From the NCBI RefSeq assembly GCF_018917525.1, contig NZ_JAHLOS010000019.1, positions 1 through 64,000 of the forward strand: a stretch of DNA of 64,000 nucleotides, written 5' to 3'. The stretch comes from Enterococcus raffinosus. GTDB lineage: Bacteria > Bacillota > Bacilli > Lactobacillales > Enterococcaceae. The position numbers and the translations under genes were made by a program. Under the pieces are notes generated by a model, which worked only from the letters and a program-made list of their open reading frames with translations, was not told the origin of the DNA and ran no database searches. Below are positions 1 to 6,895 of the stretch, piece after piece. Positions within the stretch are counted from its first letter, which is position 1. Each line of letters opens with the position of its first letter.

Positions 1-206
1 CAGCTTGACGTTGATTCTTCAAGAAATAATCCTTCGCCTTCCGCAAAAAAATCGAACACGGCAGGCTTATTTGGTATGCATTATTTCAAAAACAACTAGT
101 ATTATTTATTTTCAAACTTCTTCCTCCCAAACTCTTTTTATATTACTAATAGTAACATTACTAAAAGTAACGTTCAAGTATTTATTAAAATTTTTTGTAT
201 TTTTGA

Positions 207-237
207 TTGACTCCCACGTTACGTGTGACTCTATACT
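207..237 (+). promoter_or_regulatory. MerR-type promoter with 19-bp spacer
   Basis: TTGACT at 207-212 and TATACT at 232-237 are separated by 19 bp instead of 17. The spacer holds the dyad CACG-TTA-CGTG. Over-long spacers with a central dyad are the hallmark of promoters that MerR-family activators untwist. The promoter reads into the MerR gene at 277, so autoregulation is inferred. The upstream bases 1-206 are AT-rich and show no convincing gene. Confidence 0.75.
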
Positions 238-276
238 GTAAGTAAGCTAGCAAAGCCAAAAAAGGAGCACACATCG

Positions 277-1098
277 ATGTTTAAAATTGGAGAATTCTCA
301 AAATTATCAAATACTACGGTCCGAACATTGGATCATTATGCCGCTTTAGGCCTATTAATGCCAGAAACAATCGATAGTCAAACGAACTATCGTTATTACT
401 CAGCCAGTCAGTTATCTCGGCTGAACCAAATCAAGCTATTGCAGCAAACAGGCTTACCATTAAAAACGATTAAAGAAATCATTACTACAAATGATTTAGA
501 TTTTTTAGAACAGCACTACAATCTTCAAGAGAAGAAATTGCAGGAGGATATGGATGAGCTGTTGAAGAAGCAGCGGATGGTTTCCTTGCTTAAACAAAAT
601 GTGAAAGAAGGAAAAAATATGACTCAATATAATGTAGTAGTAAAAGAAATCCCTGAACGAAACGTTCTTAGTGTTCGTGGCATTTTAGCGGACTATACAC
701 TTGAAGGCAATCTGTGGCAGAAATTGCAGCAAGGTGTCACAGAGGTTGATGCCAAAATGGCTCAGCCGCCAGTAAATATGACGCTTTTCCATGATGTCGA
801 GTATGTCGAGAAGGATGCAGACGTAGAAGTACAAACAACGGTCATTGGCGATTATTCAGATGCCCAAATTGCCGAGTTTAAAACAGCCCCTGCTTTTATC
901 ATGGCCTCAGTGACTTTTAGCGGCAGCTTTGATCAAATGCCAAAGGTGACCCAAACGATTGCTGAATGGTTAGAAGCCAACGACTATCAGATCGTTGGAC
1001 CGATGATCAATATCGGTCATGTCTCACCAGGAGAAGACCCAAATCCAGAAAATTGGGTCACTGAATCTGGGTTTGTTGTAGCGAAAAAAACAAATTAA
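277..1098 (+). CDS. MerR family regulator with C-terminal GyrI-like effector domain
   Basis: Predicted drug- or ligand-responsive transcription activator of the BmrR/BltR type, 273 residues. The N-terminus (MFKIGEFSKLSNTTVRTLDH) is the winged HTH of MerR, followed by the NYRYYSASQLSRL motif and a long dimerisation helix at about residues 75-115. Residues about 120-273 form a GyrI-like small-molecule binding domain. AAGGAG lies 9 bases before the ATG. It sits behind a 19-bp-spacer promoter, so it probably regulates itself and perhaps a distant target; no transporter is directly adjacent. A paralogue of the same architecture lies at 26124. The ligand is unknown. Confidence 0.85.
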   Translation: MFKIGEFSKLSNTTVRTLDHYAALGLLMPETIDSQTNYRYYSASQLSRLNQIKLLQQTGLPLKTIKEIITTNDLDFLEQHYNLQEKKLQEDMDELLKKQRMVSLLKQNVKEGKNMTQYNVVVKEIPERNVLSVRGILADYTLEGNLWQKLQQGVTEVDAKMAQPPVNMTLFHDVEYVEKDADVEVQTTVIGDYSDAQIAEFKTAPAFIMASVTFSGSFDQMPKVTQTIAEWLEANDYQIVGPMINIGHVSPGEDPNPENWVTESGFVVAKKTN

Positions 1099-1161
1099 GT
1101 TGGCAGGCAGTCATTTATTCGTAAAAGATAAATGACTGCTTTTATGAAGGGAGCAACGGAA

Positions 1162-2208
1162 ATGAAGTATGTGATAAGCGAGTTTAAACCTATGGGCGGT
1201 AAGCACTGTATTACGAATGCTTTGAAGCAGGTGTTCGAGTATTATCAGAAACCAATGACAGAAGCGATGCTTTTTGGAATGGGCTCAGCCTTGGCCTTTA
1301 CTTATGTTAATTTGGCGCATTCTCCGATGGTTTCTGGTCGATCAAAGCCAAGCGAGTTTGAGGGAAAACTAGCAGAGCGTTTACAAATCAAGCTGAATTG
1401 CCGACAACCCCAAAATGCTGCAATAGGTTTTACGAAGGCGCAGAAGATGCTTCAGCAAAACCAACCAGTCATGATCTATGTAGATATGCCTTACCTGAAG
1501 TATTTAGGGATGCATTCGGCGAGTCACTTTGGCGGACATGCGGTGGTGCTATTTGGTTACGATGATGAGCGAGAGGTCTTTTACGTAAGCGACCGTGATC
1601 ATTCAGATTTTCCGATTCGTACACCAAAGGGTGAGATTGCCAATGATTATCATTTAGTCAGCTATCAGGAAATGGAAAACGCACGTAGCAGCAGCTTCAG
1701 ACCTTTTCCAGCAAATAATAAGTATTTGACCTTTGATTTTTCAACCTATAAAGCACCAAATGCTGAGACAATCAGCACTGCAATCAACGAAACTTGCGAA
1801 ACGATGTTGAGACCTCCCGCCCAATTATTAGGTATTAATGGGATAGCTAAGTTTTCGCGAGAAATCATCAAATGGCAAGCCTTTGATCAGAAGAAGTTAA
1901 AGACAGCAGGAATCACCAACTATTTTCAGATCAGCAAAGATGGCGGAACCGGAGGAGGCATCTTTCGGAGAATCTATGGCGAGTTTTTACTGGAAGTTGA
2001 ACCGATTTTATCTAAGGAAGAGCTTGGCGAAATCGGTCGGCAATTCATTGACATTGCTGAAGCTTGGGATCAGTTGGCTGAACTTTTTTGGCAACTGGGA
2101 AGTACAGGAAATCAAGAGTTGCTGCGTCCGATAAGTGAAGAAATTGCACGATTAGGAGAGTTTGAACAGGAAGTACTGGAAAGACTACAGATAGTAATTA
2201 ATGCATAA
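1162..2208 (+). CDS. BtrH N-terminal domain / DUF4872-like protein
   Basis: The ATG at 1162 is chosen because AAGGGAG lies 8 bases upstream; an upstream in-frame ATG at 1132 lacks such a site. The protein (348 aa) opens with GGKHCITNALKQVFEYY and has FGGHAVVLFGYDDE and VSDRDH further on. This Cys...His arrangement resembles the papain-like BtrH/C39 fold used in butirosin-type acyl transfer. The C-terminal half is DUF4872-like. Known relatives act in peptide or antibiotic tailoring, but no carrier protein or biosynthetic partner lies next to it, so its reaction is unknown. It follows the MerR gene in the same direction with a 63-base gap and may share its promoter. Confidence 0.7.
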   Translation: MKYVISEFKPMGGKHCITNALKQVFEYYQKPMTEAMLFGMGSALAFTYVNLAHSPMVSGRSKPSEFEGKLAERLQIKLNCRQPQNAAIGFTKAQKMLQQNQPVMIYVDMPYLKYLGMHSASHFGGHAVVLFGYDDEREVFYVSDRDHSDFPIRTPKGEIANDYHLVSYQEMENARSSSFRPFPANNKYLTFDFSTYKAPNAETISTAINETCETMLRPPAQLLGINGIAKFSREIIKWQAFDQKKLKTAGITNYFQISKDGGTGGGIFRRIYGEFLLEVEPILSKEELGEIGRQFIDIAEAWDQLAELFWQLGSTGNQELLRPISEEIARLGEFEQEVLERLQIVINA

Positions 2209-2211
2209 ATG

Positions 2212-2254
2212 AAAAGGCTAGATCAAACGAGTATGACGTTTGATCTAGCCTTTT
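2212..2254. terminator. Bidirectional intrinsic terminator
   Basis: Perfect 18-bp inverted repeat (2212-2229 and 2237-2254) with a 7-base loop, starting AAAAGGCTAG and ending CTAGCCTTTT. It lies between the convergent genes ending at 2208 and 2260 and can serve both. Confidence 0.9.
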
Positions 2255-2259
2255 ATACC

Positions 2260-3735
2260 TTAATTCAAGTAAGCCAGCTGTTTGATAAGTGTGTTCATAC
2301 GATATTCTTCGATCTTTCTGCCTAAACTGGCTAATTTTTTGGCTGACGGGATATCTTCCAGCACAAACAACTTTTCCTTTGGAATGATCGGAGTAGAAAA
2401 ATTAGTAACATATAGATCAGATTTGAGTGAGCTAGCTGCTACCTCAGAGTATACTTTATCTGGTTGAACATCTAAAAAAATTTTCTCATGATAATTTTTC
2501 TCAAGATAATAGGCCAAAAGCTGTGCATGTTTGGGTCCCAAGTCGCTGCAAACTTCAGTAGAAACCGGTTGGCGCAGATTATCCAATTGTTTTGGCAGGT
2601 CATCCCAGTAAATAAACAGCTTGAATAAAATCAAATGAAAGTACATCGAGTACCAAGGAAAGCGGCTCTTTGCTTCTTGATCCTTTAAGGTCTTTTCTAG
2701 GACCTTCGTGAAGACGGCAAAATCTCTTTGTATCGTCAAACTATTATACATTTCACGATTGTAGGCGATATATTTTTCATACGGATAGGTCTTGTAAGAG
2801 GTGTACACAGATTTTAAAAAGAAAACACAGTTCTTACGGCTCAAATCGGAAAGTGTGATTCCTAGAGCCTCGACCATTAAAGAAAGCATTGAATGGCACA
2901 GACGCTCAATCCGCGCATCCTCCTCAAGATTATCCCAAGCAAAATCATACCAAAAAATGGTTTGGATCAAATCAGTTTGTCTTTCTTGAGTAAGAGGTAA
3001 AGAGAATTGTAGCATCAACTCATTGATTAAAGCGGTGTAATTCTCTAAATTTTCGGCAGATAAAAGGCTTCTTTTGGGCTTGTTGAGAAAGCCTTGTCCT
3101 TGACGTATCAAGCTAACGGCGATTAAGAAAGCGAACTCGGTTTTTTGAAGGAAGTTAAGCTTTAGATCAAAATTTTCATTTAAGCGAGCAACAGTTGCAA
3201 AAATCATCTTCTGGTCTAGCTCAAAAGGCCATTCATAAACATCATAAACTTCCAGAAAATACTCAGCCATGAAAACTCGAACATGCTGTTCATCATCCCC
3301 GACAAGGATTAGATTATTGCGATCAATTTGCAATCCGCGTTTTTCCAAGCCATCATTCAATTTGACGATTCGTCGATACAGACTGGAGGAGCTTAGAAAC
3401 AGCTCTTTTTCAAGATCTGACCGTAATACCCCAGGATGATAGAAAAGTATCTCAAGGAGTTGGAAGGTTGGTGATTCCCTCAGAATATCGGAAAAAATCT
3501 CATGGACTGTATGGTTGTCTTTTTCTGTTAAGTGTAATTCTCCAGAGCTGTTTTTTTCTATTTGAACGATGTCGCCCCATTGATCCTCAATTTCTTGGCA
3601 ATCACTTACAACAGTTTTAGGAACCGCTTTTACTTTATCAGCCAAATTTTTTACTGACACGTAATTGTTCGCAGTTCTCAGAAGCTCAATTATTTCGATT
3701 TGACGATTATTGGTAGAAGATAAGGCATGTCTCAT
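2260..3735 (-). CDS. Mga-family transcriptional regulator
   Basis: 491 residues, about the size of streptococcal Mga/AtxA regulators. There are two N-terminal helix-turn-helix regions: about residues 10-60 (IELLRTANNYVSVKNLADKV) and about 95-140 (LFLSSSSLYRRIVKLNDGL). These match the HTH_Mga arrangement, followed by a long helical PRD-like central region and a C-terminal EIIB-like part. Members are stand-alone regulators of surface or metabolic genes, some controlled by PTS phosphorylation. It stands alone between convergent BtrH-like and divergent TraX genes. Targets cannot be told from the sequence. Confidence 0.8.
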   Translation of the reverse strand: MRHALSSTNNRQIEIIELLRTANNYVSVKNLADKVKAVPKTVVSDCQEIEDQWGDIVQIEKNSSGELHLTEKDNHTVHEIFSDILRESPTFQLLEILFYHPGVLRSDLEKELFLSSSSLYRRIVKLNDGLEKRGLQIDRNNLILVGDDEQHVRVFMAEYFLEVYDVYEWPFELDQKMIFATVARLNENFDLKLNFLQKTEFAFLIAVSLIRQGQGFLNKPKRSLLSAENLENYTALINELMLQFSLPLTQERQTDLIQTIFWYDFAWDNLEEDARIERLCHSMLSLMVEALGITLSDLSRKNCVFFLKSVYTSYKTYPYEKYIAYNREMYNSLTIQRDFAVFTKVLEKTLKDQEAKSRFPWYSMYFHLILFKLFIYWDDLPKQLDNLRQPVSTEVCSDLGPKHAQLLAYYLEKNYHEKIFLDVQPDKVYSEVAASSLKSDLYVTNFSTPIIPKEKLFVLEDIPSAKKLASLGRKIEEYRMNTLIKQLAYLN

Positions 3736-3919
3736 GTTGAACCTTCTTTCAATCGATTGATACTACCAGTATAAAGGAAAAAATGTTCACTGAAAATGAT
3801 TAGTCGATTTAAAAGAAGAAATATTTCGATTGGCTGGTGAACTATACTCCTAAAGCAGGAAGACTTCACAAATTTGTTGTGGCATACTATAAGTATAAAA
3901 AATAAAAAGGAAGTGACAA

Positions 3920-4651
3920 ATGACTCTCTCTATTGATGGCTTCAAATTGAAAGTAGTTGCGATTTTGGCAATGCTGTTGAATCATATCGGCAGCGGCTTT
4001 AGACTTTATGAACAGTCGAGTGTGCTCTTTTTCTTCACTGAGTTTATTGGAAAACTGACCTTTCCGATTATGGCGTATCTATTAGTCGAAGGATTTTATT
4101 ACACTCATGATCGAAGAAGGTATGCTGGAAGAATGGCCGTTTTCTGGTTGATATCAGTTTATCCTTTTCACCTGCTGTTTAGCGGGAATCGACCTTTTAG
4201 TCCAATCGAATTGGTCAATAACATCTTTTTCACCTTACTTATGGGCTTATTATTGATGATGGCTTATGAGAAAACAAAATCGCCATTTCTAAAATATCTA
4301 TGGGTTCTTTTCTTTTCGTTGATTACGATTACATCTGACTGGTCCTTAATTGGTGTCCTATTGATCTTTGGTTTCTACAAATGGAAGGATAAAAAGATTG
4401 GAATATGGCTGCCGATTGTTTATACAACTGCCTTTTTAATACTGATGTTTGGCATGATTCATGTCGCAGATAAACAGGCTGTGCCGCTTTATCAGGTTTT
4501 CTCTGGACTCGGTATGCTGATGGTGATCCCTTTACTCTATGCTTATAATGGAGAAAGAGGCTATTCGCCTAAGTGGGTCAAGTGGGGATTTTATGGCTTT
4601 TATCCGATACATTTAGTTGCTCTGTCAGTTATTCGTATGTTGATTCAGTAA
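3920..4651 (+). CDS. TraX family membrane protein
   Basis: 243 residues with about seven to eight hydrophobic segments. The N-terminal signature SIDGFKLKVVAILAMLLNHIG and the GKLTFPIMAYLLVEGFYYT stretch are typical of the TraX family. In plasmids TraX N-acetylates pilin; chromosomal copies in Firmicutes are uncharacterised membrane acyltransferase-like proteins. AAGGAAGTG precedes the ATG at about 6 bases. No conjugation genes are near, so a pilin role is unlikely here. It lies divergent from the Mga-like regulator, which could control it (inference). Confidence 0.85.
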   Translation: MTLSIDGFKLKVVAILAMLLNHIGSGFRLYEQSSVLFFFTEFIGKLTFPIMAYLLVEGFYYTHDRRRYAGRMAVFWLISVYPFHLLFSGNRPFSPIELVNNIFFTLLMGLLLMMAYEKTKSPFLKYLWVLFFSLITITSDWSLIGVLLIFGFYKWKDKKIGIWLPIVYTTAFLILMFGMIHVADKQAVPLYQVFSGLGMLMVIPLLYAYNGERGYSPKWVKWGFYGFYPIHLVALSVIRMLIQ

Positions 4652-4689
4652 GTTGATGGGAGACTTTACTGGAGTATCTAATTCGAGAA

Positions 4690-5145
4690 ATGCATCTATC
4701 TGAATATCCATTACTAAGAGAGTTTTTATACCAGGCGATTTATCAGCGTGATCAAGAAAAGCCTATCCCCAGATCGATCATTAATGATCCGAATATTGCT
4801 GTTTATATTCAAGATTTTGGCAAGTACAAGACAGATCTTTGTTTATGTGCTCAGCTTGATGATAAAGTTGTTGGTGCTGTTTGGGTTAGAAACATTGAGG
4901 GATTTGGTTCGATTGATGATCAGACGCCTGAATTTGCGATTTCGCTTTTGCCAGAATATCGTGGGCAGGGGATTGGTACTGAGCTGATGAAAGCAATGAT
5001 TAGACGATTGAATAGAGAAGGCTATTCAAAAACTTCTCTGGCTGTTCAAAAGGATAATTATGCATTGAACATGTATCTAAAGGTTGGTTTTGAAATTGTT
5101 GCTGAAAATGGAGAAGAGTATATTATGGTTTGCCAATTGAAATAA
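4690..5145 (+). CDS. GNAT family N-acetyltransferase
   Basis: 151 residues. The acetyl-CoA binding motif A is seen as LLPEYRGQGIGTELMKAMI, and the C-terminal LNMYLKVGFEIV is the usual GNAT motif B region. The substrate is unknown. It follows TraX by 38 bases and ends in a strong terminator, so the two are probably co-transcribed. The start is weakly supported: no good ribosome site is well spaced before the ATG at 4690, which suggests translational coupling or a low expression level. Confidence 0.85.
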   Translation: MHLSEYPLLREFLYQAIYQRDQEKPIPRSIINDPNIAVYIQDFGKYKTDLCLCAQLDDKVVGAVWVRNIEGFGSIDDQTPEFAISLLPEYRGQGIGTELMKAMIRRLNREGYSKTSLAVQKDNYALNMYLKVGFEIVAENGEEYIMVCQLK

Positions 5146-5195
5146 AAAACCTTCACTCGTAAAAGTGTACACTTTACTGAGTGAAGGTTTTTTTA
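5144..5195. terminator. Intrinsic terminator between convergent genes
   Basis: AAAACCTTCACTC pairs with GAGTGAAGGTTTT, with an additional inner stem and a T-run. It closes the TraX-GNAT unit and overlaps the stop of the convergent minus-strand gene. Confidence 0.85.
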
Positions 5196-5489
5196 AGCTG
5201 TAATCATTCGATATTTGTCGACTAGAAAGAAGAACAGCCACGGGATAAAGCCGATAATACAGGTTGCTGTCAGCCATGCAATATTTAGAAATCCAGTGAG
5301 ATCAAGATTTAAATTCAAAATTGTGTTGATCAAAAGCAGCATCAGGAAAAATGCCGTAGAAAAGATGGAGGAGACGAAGAAGAATGTCTTTCCTCTTTTC
5401 ACTTTCATAGTGGGAAATTCCTTAGTAGAAGACGCTGTGTCTGTATCTCTTTGACTAGATTTACTTTCTTCGTGATTCTTTTTCAGCAT
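5193..5489 (-). CDS. Small hypothetical membrane protein
   Basis: 98 residues. A polar serine/lysine-rich N-terminus of about 30 residues is followed by two hydrophobic segments at about residues 35-57 and 65-90, so the protein is probably a two-helix membrane protein. A GGAGG-like site precedes its ATG on the minus strand. No family recognised. It is flanked by convergent genes and has its own promoter region at 5490-5650, so it is probably monocistronic. Confidence 0.55.
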   Translation of the reverse strand: MLKKNHEESKSSQRDTDTASSTKEFPTMKVKRGKTFFFVSSIFSTAFFLMLLLINTILNLNLDLTGFLNIAWLTATCIIGFIPWLFFFLVDKYRMITA

Positions 5490-5653
5490 AATTTCCTCCC
5501 AAAAGTTTTCTCCAGTTTAACGAAAAATGAGTTTGGTGTCGTCCAACTTAAGTATGAATATTCGATGATTTTTGATGGTAAAATTCAAAGGAATCATTCA
5601 AATGATAGTTAAGAGAAAGCTGATTTTTGTATTGTATCTCTAGAGGAACAAAT

Positions 5654-5697
5654 AAAAGTACGGTCCAAGATTAAACATCTGTGGACTGTACTTTTTT
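5654..5697 (-). terminator. Intrinsic terminator for the HTH/DUF3796 unit
   Basis: AAAAGTACGGTCCA (5654-5667) pairs with TGGACTGTACTTTT (5682-5695) with one internal mismatch. It lies directly after the stop of the minus-strand HTH gene. Confidence 0.75.
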
Positions 5698-5899
5698 ACT
5701 CGAAAATAAATAATTCTGTGACTGGGGTATCAACAACCTTTGCAATGTCTAAAGCAAGTTTTAGTGAAGGGTTGTATTGCGCTTTTTCTAACCGCATAAT
5801 GGTTTCACGGCGCACACCAACTAATTCTGCCAGCTGTTCTTGCGTTAAGCCCTTCAAGGTTCGATACTTTTTTAGGTGACACTCAAATTTTACATTCAT
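5696..5899 (-). CDS. XRE-family helix-turn-helix regulator
   Basis: 67 residues, almost entirely a Cro/CI-type [24 protein letters not shown] is the recognition unit and [14 protein letters not shown] the following helix. Such short repressors (YozG/YgzD type) commonly pair with a membrane protein gene. Here it starts 3 bases after the DUF3796 gene stops, so the two are one transcript. It probably represses its own promoter through the paired repeats at 6582-6639 (inference). A closely similar HTH/membrane pair lies at 23050-23696. Confidence 0.9.
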   Translation of the reverse strand: MNVKFECHLKKYRTLKGLTQEQLAELVGVRRETIMRLEKAQYNPSLKLALDIAKVVDTPVTELFIFE

Positions 5900-5902
5900 C
5901 GT

Positions 5903-6544
5903 TTAAGCCTCGGTTTCAAATCGATATAAGAAATATTTGCTGAGAAACAATACAATTCCATAGATCAGTGACATTGAGCTTAACATAAAGATCGCACACC
6001 ATTCAAGATTCCAAGAAAGCATCCCTCTAGCAATTGCCCAAATCGCTAAAAACAGTAGAAGAAAACCAATTTTATACGCCTTTAATTCAGCTTTCTTCTC
6101 ATTTTCCTCATAGAGTTCATCCTTTAAGGTATCAGACAACTTACCTTCAAAAAAGAAACCAAAAAATCCGAAGAAAATAAAAGCGAAAAATGGGTAAATG
6201 ATTCCAAACTCACTATAAGTCCAGAAACCAAAAAAGCCAAAAAAACCGGCGAAGCCAAGTAAACCTAACATTGGATGAATCTTTCGCGTCCGCTTCTTTT
6301 CCAATGCTTTATTCTGCCAGAGTGCACTGAAGATCGTACCTACTAAATAAAGGACATAGGCGATTGTGAGTATCAGTGCAATCCACATAGGCACGTCCTT
6401 CATTTGAAAGACATACTCTGAAATGACAGTTGGTTTAATTAACCGGCTGTCATTGTACAGAACAGAATGGATAGATGCTGCTCCTAAAACCAACGCACAA
6501 ATAATACCAGCGAAAACTAACTTTCTAATTTTTTCTTTTTTCAT
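5903..6544 (-). CDS. DUF3796-like membrane protein
   Basis: 213 residues with about six hydrophobic segments: one N-terminal anchor, one at about 52-75, the phenylalanine/glycine-rich pair GLLGFAGFFGFFGFW and FAFIFFGFFGFFFEG, and two near the C-terminus. The pattern and its pairing with a small HTH regulator fit the DUF3796 family, whose function is unknown. GGAGGA precedes the ATG on the minus strand. It is first gene of a two-gene unit. Known relatives of such pairs respond to membrane stress or antibiotics in some bacteria, but nothing here proves that. Confidence 0.7.
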   Translation of the reverse strand: MKKEKIRKLVFAGIICALVLGAASIHSVLYNDSRLIKPTVISEYVFQMKDVPMWIALILTIAYVLYLVGTIFSALWQNKALEKKRTRKIHPMLGLLGFAGFFGFFGFWTYSEFGIIYPFFAFIFFGFFGFFFEGKLSDTLKDELYEENEKKAELKAYKIGFLLLFLAIWAIARGMLSWNLEWCAIFMLSSMSLIYGIVLFLSKYFLYRFETEA

Positions 6545-6581
6545 TTTATACTCCTCCGATGTGATGAATTTGTCTCTTTAT

Positions 6582-6639
6582 GAGATAAATATATCACATA
6601 TAGGGTTGAAGTCAATAGAAAAAGAGATAAATAAGTCAC
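6582..6639. repeat. Paired 16-bp direct repeats, probable operator
   Basis: GAGATAAATATATCAC at 6582-6597 and GAGATAAATAAGTCAC at 6624-6639 are 42 bp apart (four helical turns), match at 14 of 16 positions, and bracket the promoter of the DUF3796/HTH unit. They are the natural candidates for binding by the co-encoded HTH protein. Confidence 0.7.
6588..6615 (-). promoter_or_regulatory. Promoter of the DUF3796/HTH unit
   Basis: On the minus strand TTGACT (6615-6610) and TATATT (6593-6588) are 16 bp apart. The -10 is buried in one copy of a direct repeat and the other copy lies just upstream of the -35. Confidence 0.7.
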
Positions 6640-6704
6640 TTTTTTGAGAAGACCATGCAAAATCCAATATGCGATCTCAAGACAATATGAAAAATTTGCT
6701 TCGC

Positions 6705-6782
6705 GCCTGTCTTTACTAACTTGCTCATAAGTATTTTCAAGTTGGTTGAAATGCGACAGGCTCTGTGTCAGCGGCTAAGCCG
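6705..6782. other. Structured intergenic segment without a gene
   Basis: In the 351-base gap before the ABC transporter, GCCTGTC (6705-6711) pairs with GACAGGC (6755-6761). An inner stem ACTAACTTG/CAAGTTGGT and a small palindrome CGGCT-A-AGCCG (6772-6782) are also present. The segment is less AT-rich than its surroundings. It could be the remains of a terminator or an untranslated leader element. No open frame or known RNA family was recognised. Confidence 0.4.
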
Positions 6783-6895
6783 GTGAAAAAAGGAATGATT
6801 TTAAAATTTTAATCTTAGGTTAATACTACGTGTACATTCAAGAAAGCTTGCCTTGCTATAGTTATTTCAGAACATAAGGGTTGGGAGCGAGTATT

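Noticed and set aside
5-241. 78-codon open frame before the first MerR gene
   Set aside because: It lacks a ribosome site, runs across an obvious promoter with MerR spacing and reads as low-complexity AT-rich sequence.
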